Source of the DNA: Stomorhina lunata | Lineage: Eukaryota; Arthropoda; Insecta; Diptera; Rhiniidae | DNA length: 64,000 nucleotides | NCBI GenBank assembly: GCA_933228675.1 | Contig: OW121742.1 | Span: forward strand, 106,780,940 to 106,844,939 | Direction of reading: 5' to 3' | Shown: one piece after another, positions 36,263 through 47,215 of the stretch | How positions within the stretch are numbered: position 1 is the first letter of the stretch | Layout: each line of letters opens with the position of its first letter | The notes under the pieces: generated by a model | Told to the model about the DNA's origin: nothing | Seen by the model: only the letters and a program-made list of their open reading frames with translations | Databases searched by the model: none | Program-made: the position numbers and the translations under genes

Positions 36263-37185
36263 TGCCGAAAAATGTATATGGACTGATCGCTTGTTGGTAA
36301 AGCGATATCATCACCGAGAAGGCGGTTTAACCAAAAATAACCTGTATATAAAAATGCTATTCAGAAGTCATATTGATAGGATATTAAAGATGGAATGCTC
36401 TATCATATGGTCTGATCAAGGGAGGGATAATTCTGCAGATACGAATGCACTACGTCTTAAATAGATCCGTATCAAAAGAAGATCAGAATAAGTCGAAAAT
36501 GGAAGCCTGATAAATGGGCATAAAGCGTAACAATGGCAATAACATTCTGATATAATCCGATCGAAAATGAAGACCATGTATGTTGATCCAAAGCCGCAAG
36601 GAACGCACTTAAGAAGGCACATTCTTATGTTTTAATACTGATCAGTTTACGATTTAATTCATTTTGAGTAATTTTCAGTGGAGTCACCTGCAGAATCCTT
36701 TGTCGGCTCATGGGCAACAACTTTGCTAAAGATCATAATATGATCAAATGCATGGTTTACTTTTCTATGAAGGACATACATAAGGACATAATAAGGGGGT
36801 AAAAAGGGGAAAAAATCTAAAACGTTATATCTGCTAAAGTAATAGTTATAAAAATAAAATTTAAATAACGTTTTTAATAGCTATGAAAACATGAGGACAG
36901 GTATTTGGTACTTTTTTGAAACCATGCCCGATAGGGGGTAAAAAGGGTAAAAATGGTTTTGTTGGTACTTTTGTTAGCCACTCTTTTGAACCAAAGAATA
37001 TAAAAAGGAAATTTGTACTGCAATCAATAGAAAAGCAACAAGTATGTGTATGGAACTTTTATGAAATTAGGGGATAAAAAGGGGGAAAAATTGGTACCGT
37101 TATAACTTTTAAAGTAATAAAAAGTAATAATTAAAAAGAGTTTTGAAATCCATAATCCATAAACTCTTTTATTCATTTAGAAATT
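36263..37185. other. Unassigned sequence left of the retrotransposon, with ~137-bp repeats
   Basis: 36263-36780 is single-copy and slightly GC-richer; short frames exist on both strands but none is recognisable. Three diverged ~137-bp units start near 36793, 36930 and 37067 and share AGGGGGTAAAAAGGG and GTTATAACTTTTAAAGTAAT. It may be the relic of another transposable element. Confidence 0.5.
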
Positions 37186-37196
37186 TATCAGCAATC

Positions 37197-38210
37197 GAAG
37201 CGGGTATGCTTAGATACAGGCATGAGGGACACTCCAGTATCCTGGGCTTGGAGTCGGGTCTACCACGATCTGACTACTTAGTCAAGGAGCTACTGTTTGG
37301 CTCAGCACCATAGATCGTAATCCCTGGCAGATCCGACTGGAAGGGGCAAACAGCACTTTTTCAAGGCTCTTCGTTCTTCACGGATGGCTCTAAAATGGAT
37401 TGCGGGACTGGATCTGGGGTTTTCCTGTGGGACCAAAATGTTAGGAAATCCTTTAGACTCGCGGATGAGTGCAGTGTCTTCCAGGCAGAGATTTTTGCCA
37501 TCTGGAAGGCCACAGAACTCATTCAGGGTCTTATAGCAGTCAACAGTGAGGTGACAATTTATGTTGATAGCCAGGCCGCGCTCAAGGCGTTGCGGGGCTA
37601 TAGTGTTACCTCCAGATTAGTCAAAAAATGTAGGAAAGCTCTTCTTGAGCTATCTCTTTGCTATAGGATTAGATTGTGCTGGGTTCCGGGTCATTGTGAC
37701 ATCGTTGGCAATGAAGTTGCGGACGAAGTTGCCAGACAAGGCTCAAGTCTAGACTTAAGCCAAAAAGTGTCAGAAATAACTCCGCCTATCTGTCACTTCT
37801 ATCTGGGCATTAAGTCCTGGACTAGCCAGGAAACATCAAGGCGATGTGGTAACATGGTTACGTGTAGGATATCTAGAGCTATATGGCCTAAACTGGACAG
37901 CAATGGAACTAAGCTTCTATTAGGTCTAAATAGGTCAAGCTTAAGAATATGTATAGGGTTCCTTACGGGACATTGTGCCTTAAATTCGAGGTTACATAGG
38001 TGGGATGGCAGCATTTCAGACCTCTGCAGACTATGTCTAGATGAGGATTCGTCCGAGTCGGTAGAACACATTCTCTGTCACTGCCCAAGGCTGCAAAACC
38101 TAAGACTCAAGTATTTAGGCTGCAGATTCCTCGCAGACCTACAGGATCTTCAACAGTGTAGACTGATTGATATAGTAGGGCTGATCTCTGGTCTCAACTG
38201 GCCTAGATAG
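37197..38210 (+). pseudogene. 5'-truncated non-LTR retrotransposon ORF2 end: RNase H domain and C-terminal region
   Basis: One frame runs from 37197 to the stop at 38208-38210, broken only by TAG at 37311-37313. Coding before the stop resembles the region between reverse transcriptase and RNase H. After it, TDGSK (near 37380) gives the first catalytic Asp, FQAEI the Glu, YVDSQAA the second Asp, and WVPGHCDIVGNEVAD the last motif, so the RNase H active site looks intact. The C-terminal part has LCRLC...EHILCHC, a CCHC-like motif seen at the ORF2 end of I-superfamily elements. An RNase H after the RT suggests the I or LOA group; the clade is uncertain. Endonuclease and RT are missing, as is usual for 5'-truncated copies. 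ATG 37395 is not a real start: it lies within the domain. Confidence 0.85.
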
Positions 38211-38280
38211 GGTAGTCTTCTCTACAATTCTCTACTGTTTTCTCTTTCTCTATCTCTATCTTCATTCTTTTATTCTTCCT
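38211..38280 (+). other. Retrotransposon 3' UTR, first part
   Basis: Pyrimidine-rich (TTTCTCTTTCTCTATCTCTA) sequence following the ORF2 stop. It is interrupted by the palindromic block and presumably continues at 39467. Confidence 0.6.
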
Positions 38281-39466
38281 CTACACCATTTTCAATTGTA
38301 ATTGAGAAATTTTCAAATTGAATTGAGAAATTTTCAATTGAAATTGAGAATTTTCAATTGAAATTGAGAAATATTCAATTGGAATTGAGAATTTTCAATT
38401 GAAATTGTGAAATTTTCAATTGAAATTGAGACTTTTCAATTGAAATTGAGACTTTTCAATTGAAATTGAGAAATATTCAATTGAAATTGAGAATTTTCAG
38501 TTGAAAATGAGAAATTTTCAATTTAAATTGAGAAATTTTCAATTGAAATTGAGAATTTTTCAATTGAAAATGAGAATTCGTAAATTGAAATTGAGAAAAT
38601 CCCAATTGGAAATGAGAAATTTTCAATTGAAATTGAGAATTTGTAAATTTAAATTGAGAATTTTTCAATTGAAATTGAGAAAAGCCCAGTTGAAAATGAG
38701 GTTGGTTTTTTTAATTGAAATTGAGAAATTTTAAATTGGAATTGAGAAATTTTCAAATGAAAATGAGAAATTTTCAATTGAAAATGAGAAATTTTCAATT
38801 TAAAATGAGAAATTTTCAATTGAAATTGAGAATTTTAGAATTGAAATTGAGAAAACCTAAATTGAAAATGAGGTTGAAATTCCACTTGGGGTGTTCTCAA
38901 TTTCAATTGAAAATTTCTCAATTTAAATTTAAAATTTCTCATTTTCAATTGAAAATTTCTCAATTTCAATTGAAAATTTCTCATTTTTAATTGAAAATTC
39001 TCATTTTCAATTGAAAACTTCTCAATTTCAATTAAAAAATTCAACCTCATTTTCAATTGTGCTTTTCTCAATTTCAATTGAAAAATTCTCAATTTCAATT
39101 TAAAAATTCTCAATTTCAATTGAAAATTTCTCATTTTCAATTGGGCTTTTCTCAATTTCAATTCAAAAATTCCCAATTTCAATTGAAAATTTCTCAATTT
39201 GAACTGAATGTTTCTCATTTTCATTTAGGGTTTTCTCAATTTTAATTGAAAATTTGTCATTTTTAATTGAAAATTCTCAATTTCAATTGAAAATTTCTCA
39301 ATTTCAAATGAAAATTCTCAATTTCAATTGAAAATTTCTCATTTTCAATTGAAAATTCTCAATTTCAATTGAAAATTTCTCAATTTCAATTAATTATTCT
39401 CAATTTCAATTGAATATTTCTCAATTTCAATTGAATATTTCTCAATTTCAATTGAAAATGGTGTAG
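38281..39466. mobile_element. Foldback-like palindrome built of AATTGAGAAATTTTC repeats
   Basis: The left half (38281-~38880) is an array of ~22-bp units (TTCAATTGAAATTGAGAAAT type). The right half (~38893-39466) is the same array inverted (CTCAATTTCAATTGAAAATT). The outer tips CTACACCATTTTCAATTG and their exact complement form 18-bp terminal inverted repeats. A unique centre (CCACTTGGGGTG) is at 38881-38893. Arms made of short tandem repeats are the hallmark of Foldback transposons, but the array could also have expanded in place. No target duplication is seen. It sits within the 3' UTR of the retrotransposon. Confidence 0.75.
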
Positions 39467-39531
39467 TAAAGGATCACAATGGACCCCTGGGGTCTCTGAG
39501 TGTTGGTGTCGCTTGACACCTCCTTTACTAC
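39463..39531 (+). other. Structured 3' UTR end of the retrotransposon
   Basis: GTAGTAAAGGA (39463-39473) pairs exactly with TCCTTTACTAC (39521-39531). Inside are GACCCCTGGGGTC (39482-39494), a palindrome, and GGTGTC-GCTT-GACACC (39505-39520). Together they could form a branched RNA with an 11-bp closing stem. The following CTAACCTA resembles the 3' ends of fly non-LTR elements. Confidence 0.6.
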
Positions 39532-40880
39532 CTAACCTATACGCAACCAAAGGTTTTATATACCCGAGGTTAAGAAACAAGTGATGAATAACTCTTTTAC
39601 AGCTCTGGCCCAATTCACACACACACAAAAAACTTTATACTAGCGAGTATTTTTAATATTATGAAATACAAACATTAAAATGAATAAAATCATTCATATG
39701 CCTAGTATGAGCAAACAAACTCTCTCTTTGTTTAGCTCGCTCTCTCTCTCTCCCTCTTTCTCTCTCTTACGCTAAGTGTTTTATGATTAAGCTCTTGTAT
39801 AGAAAATGAAAACGAAAGTGAAACTTTTTTTTTTTTTTGAAACAAACTCATAAAATTATGAAAGACTTTGTTTGAAACCCCCCTCTGGTGATGATAGTAC
39901 ACTCTGACGGGGCTGTACTCTTTTTTTCTGACTTATACTCTTTGGACTCGACTCTTTGGGGAGAAACTAACTAATGGTTTGTTTATATTGAAAATGTGTA
40001 TTTTTTCCAAACAATTCCTATATAAATAAATGATCATCTTTTGTTAAACATTAAAAGTTAAACAATTAAATTGCAGCAATCGTTTTTTTTTTGTTGCTAT
40101 TGCTGTTGTTGTTGTTGGCTTAACAATTGTCATCATTTTGAAAATGTTGTAATATTTATTTGTTAATAGAGTAGAGTAGAGAAGACTGACTTGACTTGAC
40201 TGTGTCATAAAAGAGTTTTGTAATTTTACAAGACTCTTTTATTTTATGTTTTTTTTTTTTGAATAAAGAGGAATTTCTTTTATTTTGAATATGTATGGAC
40301 TTATGTGTCGTTTTAAGTTAAACTTAAGTCTTAACTTAAATAATTTCATGATGACGTTTTCTTTTTCAAAAAAAAAAAAAAAAAAAAAACTTTTTGTCTT
40401 TTCTGTTTTGTAGTTGTTGCATTTGTTCATGACACCGTTTTTATTTTTCTGTGTTTTCGTTTTCTTTTATAACGAGTTCGAGATTTTTTTTTTCAGTTGG
40501 ATATTTACTAGATTTGGTCTCGTTTTTTTGTGTTACTAGAAATCAATTTTTTTTGTTGCTGCTGTTGTTTAAAGCACGTTTCCTATTTGGTGGATTTTTA
40601 TAGAAATGTACCCAAAATAAAAAAAAAAAAAATATTAAAAAAATTTTCTAACTCAATCCAAAAGAAAGAAAAAGAAAAAAAAAACAACTTAAAAGATAAT
40701 TTTAAACTTTTTTTTGTTATGGTTTATAAAAAGCTAACGTTACTAGGTTAGACTAGGGATAAAATATTGATTTCATTATAATTTTTTTCATAAGAAAGTT
40801 TTAGATAATAAATGATTTTTAAAGATTTCCCTAAAATTTTACTATAAAATATCATTTTTCTTCATTTTAAACTAAATTTT
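39532..40880. other. Non-repetitive island
   Basis: Includes a CTCT-rich tract (39721-39765), TTGTTGTTG tracts (near 40100 and 40555), AGAGTAGAGTAGAG (40171-40184) and several homopolymer A/T runs (for example 40367-40389). No gene is recognised; the frames here are low-complexity. Confidence 0.6.
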
Positions 40881-43275
40881 AAGAAATTTCTTATGTTCGA
40901 AAATTTTTCGAAGTCAAAAAATTTCCTTAAAACTAAAGTTTTGAGGAGTAAAATTTGTTCTTTATACAAGTTTTATTCGATTAAAACATTTTGACCTCAA
41001 TTTTAGGCAAAATTTTAATGTTCGAAAATTTTCGAAGTTAGAAATTTTTAACAGAAATGGGATTGAAAAAAGGAATCTTAAAATTTCTCTAAAAATTTAG
41101 CATTTTCTACATTTTAAACTAAATTTTGAGAAATTTTTTATGTTTGAAAATTTTTTGAAGTTAAAAAATTTCCTCAAAATTAACGTTTTAAGGAGTAAAA
41201 TTTGTTTTGTATTCAAGTTTTATTCGTTTAAAACATTTTGACCTCAATTTTAGGCAAAAATTGTTATGTTCGAAAATTTTCGAAGTTACAAATTTTTAAC
41301 AATTCTGGGGTATAAAGAAAGAAAGCTCGTTTTTTTTGTTAAAATATTTTTGTATAAAAACAATTTTTCTTTAATTTTTTGAAAATTTACAATTTTCGAA
41401 TTTCGAAAATATTTTCGAAGTTGGAAATTTTGCTGAAACTTGCTTCACTAAGGAGTAAAATTAGATTTTTATTCAAGTTTTATTTAGTTTAAACATTTTT
41501 TCATCAATTTTAGGCAAAACTGTAATGTTCGAAAATTTTCGAAGTTAGAAATTTTTGACAAATCTAGGGTTTTAAAAAAGATACTACAGTTTATTTCGAT
41601 TTGAATATTTTTTGAAAGAAAGTTTTCCATAATAAATGATTTTTAAAGATTAGCTCAAAATTTTAAAAGAAAATATAATTTTTCTTCATTTTAAACTAAA
41701 TTTTGAGAAATTTCTTATGTTCGAAAATTTTTCGAAGTTAAAAAATTTCCTTAAAACTAAAGTTTTGTGGTGTAAAATTTGTTCTCTATACATGTTTTAT
41801 TTGGTTAAAACATTTTGACCTCAATTTCAGGCAAAATTGTAATGTTCGAAAATTTTCGAAGTTAGAAATTTTTAACAGAAATGGGGTTGAAAAAAGGAAT
41901 CTTAAAATTTCCTTAACATTTTAGTATTTTTCTACCTTTCAAACCAAATTTTGAGAAATTGTTTATGTTCGAAAATTTTTCGAAATTAAAAAATTTCCTT
42001 AAAACTAAAGTTTTAAGGAGTAAAATTTGTTTTTTATACAAGTTTTAATCGGTTAAAATATTGTTTTCCTCAATTTTAGGCAAAATTGTAATGTTCGAAA
42101 TTTTTCGAAGTTAGAAATTTTTAACAAATCTGGGGTTTTTAAAAAAAATCTTGTTTTTTATAAAAAAAAATGTTGTATTACTACTATACCTAAGTTTATT
42201 TCGATTGGAACATTTTTTTTACAGATAATAAATTATTTTTAAAGATTAACTCAAAATTTTAAACGAAAATATTATTTTTCTACATTTAGGCAAAATTTTG
42301 AAAAATTTTCTATGTTCGAAAAATTTTCAAAGTTAGAAATTTAACTCAAAACATAAGCTAAATTAGTTGTTTTTTAAGTTTTTTTTTTTCATTAAAATCA
42401 TTTTTCTTTAGTTTGATGTAAATTTGCAAAATTCGAAGTTATTCGAAGTTAGAAAATTTCATCAAAACTTGGTTTTTAAGGCATACATTTTTGTTGTATT
42501 AAAGTTTTATTGAATTTAAATACTTTTTCTTTAATTTTATAAAACTTTGCAATGTTCGAAACTTTTCGAAGTTACAAGCATTCCTCAAAACTTAGTTTTC
42601 AAAGAGTAAAGTTTTTTTTTTTTATTAAAGTTATTCAATAAAATAATTTTTCGTTCATTTTATGCAATTTTATAATGTTCGAAAATTTGAAGACATTTTC
42701 GAAATTTTTCGAATTTGAAAATTTTACTTTAAAAATGTTTACTAATTAATATAAAGTTGATTTAAACACTAATTTATGTTATCGAAAGAATTAAATTTTA
42801 TTTTAAAGCCAATTTTTGTTTTTCGAAAATTTTCAAAATTTTTCGAAGTTGGAAATTTTGTTTCGAAAATGTTGTTTTATAAATTTTTATGTTGGGTATG
42901 ACTATAATGAATGCAAATTTTTCTTATCCAAGAATTTATTTTCATATTCATGAAATTTTTGATTTTCGAAAATCTTGAAAAATTTTCGAAGTTTAAAATT
43001 TTGTTTCAAAAATGTGTGTTTATGATTTTTAATGTTCATGTTAACACAAATTTCAGTTTTCGAAGAATTTACGTAAATTTTTGTGTAAATTTTAAGTGTT
43101 CGAAAATTTTCAAAATTTTTCGAAGTTGAAAATTTTACCTTAAAAAATGACTTTTTATTTATTTTAATTAATTTTATCACTTATTTTGGTTTTCTAGATA
43201 ATTTTCCATAATTTTTATGCAAATTTTTGATGTTCGAAAATTTGGAATAATTTTCGAAGTTTGAGATTTTGCTTT
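40881..43275 (+). repeat. TTCGAA-box satellite, plus orientation
   Basis: Boxes ATGTTCGAAAATTTTCG followed by AAGTT recur every ~110-150 bp, for example near 40892, 41020, 41140, 41268, 41526, 41715, 41844, 41966 and 42090. Interbox sequence differs from the copies around the exon but the box and orientation are the same. A higher-order repeat of ~820 bp is visible (40790-41100 compared with 41620-41920). Confidence 0.9.
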
Positions 43276-44264
43276 AAAATTTCTGTTTATGAATTTGATC
43301 GTTTATTTTAACACTAACAGAAGCTTTCGCAAGAATTTACCTCCATTTTTTCGAAATTATATTTAAATAGATTTTGTTAGTGATTTTCTTTAATGTTTTC
43401 TGAAAAATTTTGCATTGGCTTTAATTAAATTTTTTAATATGCAAAAATATTTCAAATTAATTATCTTGACCTATTTTTTGCTAAAATTTTTAATTTCTCG
43501 CAAAAACTAAATTTAAATCATCTTCAGAGAAAAGAAATTATCATAATCATTATTTAAGAATGAAATTCTCAGAATTTACTTAAACGGAAGTAAAACGAAG
43601 AAAATGTTTAAGTAAAGCATAACAAAAATTCATAGGAAAACCGCAAAAAAGGCATTTAAAACACCTCAAAAGTAACTAAATTTACCTAGAGATTGCGTAA
43701 AAATCGTTTGTATTTTAAGGAGGAGTTTTACACAAAGTAAATAAAATCCATAATCTACAAGTACTCCACAAAAAGCAGCAACAGTTTAATTATAGGGAAC
43801 CAAGTGACAAACACTCTAAAGATGGAGAAACACTCTAATATAAGTATCTTTCAAACAACAAATTTTAAATACCAAAAATAAAAACTGCCAAACATTTAAT
43901 GAAATAAAATTACCATAAAATATTTAAAATCCTAAAAAAGTTTTTTAAACATTGGTCAGTTTCAAAAAATACAGAAAAATAAAATCATTCTAGTCAATTT
44001 TATTGATATTAGATTGGGAAAATTTTGCCATAAATTTATTTCATTTTGGGTTATAAACATTTAAACAAACAAACGAATGTAATTCCTCCAGGCAATTGAG
44101 ATTAACAGCTTAAAAACATAAGAAAAGACGTAAAAGGCCAAATTCAAAACACGAAATTAAAAAAAATTTAAACCTCTTACAAATTTGCATAAAATTAAAA
44201 ACAAAATTGCTAGAAAAACTAAAAATTGTGTTGAAATGGGTAATAAACACCATAAAAATACATT
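43276..44264. other. Single-copy turn region between opposite TTCGAA arrays
   Basis: About 1 kb without boxes separates plus-oriented from minus-oriented TTCGAA arrays. AT-rich, no gene recognised. In a transcript it would be the loop of an extended imperfect hairpin. Confidence 0.7.
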
Positions 44265-45900
44265 TTCGATGAAAATTTCAAAGTTCGAAAAATTTCGAAA
44301 ATTTTCGAACATCAAAAATTTGCATAAAAATTAAGTTAAATTCTAACAAAAACTTATGGTAATGTTAAAATCAATATTAAAATTCATAAACATACATTTT
44401 TGTAGCAAAATTTTAAGTTCGAAATAATTTCGAAAATTTTCGAAGATGAAAAATAGACATACAAATTAAGGTGATTTTTTCTAAAACAGATATTAGTGTT
44501 TAAATTAATAATAAAACTCCTCAAAACACATTTTTGTAGTAAAATTTCTAACTCCGAAATAGTTTCGAAATTTTCGAACATCAAAAATGTTTACAAAAAA
44601 GTTTTCGAACATCAAAAAAATGTTTATAAAAATAGAGGTAAATCCAACGAAACACGAAATAAGTATACAAATCAACATTGCAATTCAAAAACACGCATTT
44701 TAAAGTAAAATTTTCAAATTCGAAAATTTTCGAACATCGAAATTTTAAAAAAAATTAAGTTAAATTCCTAAAATAAACAGAAATTAGTGTTAAATACAAC
44801 ATTACAATTTAAAAGCATACATTTTAAGGTGAAATTACCAACTTCGAAAATTTTCGAACTTCAATACAGTCATAAAAACTAAAGTAGATTCTACAAAAAG
44901 AGAAATTACAAACTTTACAATGCAAAAACATACATTTTGAAATAAAACTTCCAACTTCGAAAATTTTCGAACATTAACATTTTTCATTAAAATTAAGACA
45001 AATTCCTACGAAAATAGAAATTAGTATTCAAATCAACTTTACAATTAAAAAAAAAAACACATTTTAAAGTGAAATTTCTAACTTCGAAAATTTTCGAACA
45101 TTTAAACTTTTTGTTAAAATTAAGGCAAATTCACACGAAAAAAAATTAGTATAAAAATCAACTTCACAATTTAAAAACACACATTTTAAAGTGAAATTTT
45201 CAACTTCGAAAATTTTCGAACATCAAAATTGTTCATAAAAAATAAGGTAAATTCTTACGAAAACAGAAATTAGTGTTAAAATTAACATCACAATTTAAAA
45301 CACACACATTTTAAAGTGAAATTTCCAACTTCGAAAATTTTCGAACATTAAAATTTTTCATTAAAATTAGGATAAATTCTTACAAAAACAGAAATTAGTG
45401 TTAAAATCAATATAACAAATCAAAAACACTAATTTTTAAGTAAAATTTCCAACTTCGAAAATTTTCGAACATAACAAATTTGCATGAAAACTAGAGAAAT
45501 TTCTCATGAAAAAGAAATTAGTGTTGAAATCAATATTAATATTCATAAAAACTAACTTTTATAGCAAAATTTCTAACTTCGAAAATTTTCGAACATCAAA
45601 AATTTGCTTAAAAATTAAGGAAAATTGTCATGAAAACAGAAATTAGTGCTTAAATAAACATTACAATTTTAAAACGCACATTTTAAAGTGAAATTTCCAG
45701 CTTCGAAAAATTTCGAACATTCAAATTTTTCATAGAAATCAAGGTAAATTCTTACAAAAACAGAAATTAGTGTTAAAATCAACATAACAAGTGAAAAACA
45801 CTAATTTTAAAGTGAAATTTCCAACTTCGAAAATTTTCGAACATCAAAATTTTTCGTTAAAACTAAGGTAAATTCTTTCGAAAATGGAAATTTTTGTTTA
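44265..45900 (-). repeat. TTCGAA-box satellite, inverted, first block
   Basis: Boxes now read AACTTCGAAAATTTTCGAAC plus AT, every ~120-135 bp (near 44283, 44418, 44552, 44722, 44843, 44956, 45084, 45204, 45332, 45450, 45578, 45703 and 45826). Interbox parts share GAAATTAGTGTTAAAATCAA and ACACATTTTAAAGTGAAATT. Confidence 0.95.
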
Positions 45901-47215
45901 AATCAAGAATATTTTAAGTCGAGATAGCAAACAATGTTCGTTCTAGTTAACTAAAGATAGAAAATTACAATAAAATTTTTTTATTTTTCTTGAATTTATT
46001 TATCTTTTTAAGCCAATTCTACAATCTCGAATCATTTCCTTAACAATTTATTTCGGTATGGAAAAACATTTGCATGACATTTCTATGTTTTTTTAGCATG
46101 ATAATGGATATGCTACAACAACAAAAGCTAAATATGTTGCAATATCATTGTTATCGTTTAATGCAACATATTAACCGTAAATCCAGAACTTACAACACAA
46201 CAACAAAAACAATAACCACCATCAGCACCGCCATCAACCATTTTACAACGACTCAGCATGAAATCCTCAAAGAACTCTTGTATTTCTATTAGACAAAAGT
46301 TTAAACAAACAAAAAAAAAGTTTTAAAAAAATGCTTACAATTGTTGATTACAAACTGTGTTTTTTTTTTGTTGTTGTTTGGAAGTTTTTAGTTTTTGTTA
46401 AGTTGTGACATTATCGCATTAAAAGCAACTGAATGGAAACAAAAATCTAAAAATATATTTAAACATTTTACGTTTTCTATTACAACAATTGGAAGTAGCG
46501 AAAACGACAACAACTACCATTACGAAAATTACAAAAAAAAAACAACAAAAAGTTACGAAAATCTTTAAAAATAATCTTATAATTTTACCACGACATTAAC
46601 TTTGTGCTTAGGCAAATCTTAGGCATTAGTCAGTCAAGTCAGTCTTTTTTGGAGAGACGTCAGTCAGAAATCATTCAATTTTCTCGGCAGACAATTGTGA
46701 CACACTATTTGTCTGTCTGATTTGACGACTGACTGGCTTTAGATTAAATGAGTTTTTGAGTTAAATAAGTCGGTAAGTCTGTCCATCTTACTCCTTCACA
46801 CTCCCGACATTCGGTCTTTTTTAAAATCAAGCTTCAACTTTGTATTGCCTTTGAGAAGCCATAAGTTATGGACTGTTATTTTTGTAATTTAAGTTAAAGT
46901 TTGTTAAACATTTAAATTGTCCCAGAAACTTATATTACATTGTTTACTCTGAACCCCAGTAGTTACTTATTTAAGTTGTTGCATTTAAACATTTAACATA
47001 CAATGTTGTTGTTTAAATTTTAAATCTGTCTGTCCTTTGGCGGTTTTATGGTGGCATGCAACATAATTTTTAGACAATTTACTTACAACAAAACTCATTA
47101 AAATTGACTGGAAAACTGTTTTAAAACTTATAAGGGAACTTAAACAAATTAAGTGGCAAAAACATAATTTTTCACAAAATTAAACCATAAAATTCGAATT
47201 TTATAAAAAACTTAA
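45901..47215. other. Non-repetitive island inside the inverted TTCGAA array
   Basis: Holds a 72-codon plus-strand frame (46074-46292) with CAACAACAA tracts, preceded by TTTTTTTAG at 46088-46096, which could serve as an acceptor. It also has repeated GTCAGTC motifs (46630-46675). Neither is enough to call a gene. The remainder is plain AT-rich DNA. Confidence 0.5.

Noticed and set aside
38477..39245. Open frames of Arg-Asn-Phe-Gln-Leu-Lys repeats on both strands
   Set aside because: They are readings of the palindromic AATTGAGAAATTTTC array; both strands show the same artefact as expected from an inverted repeat.
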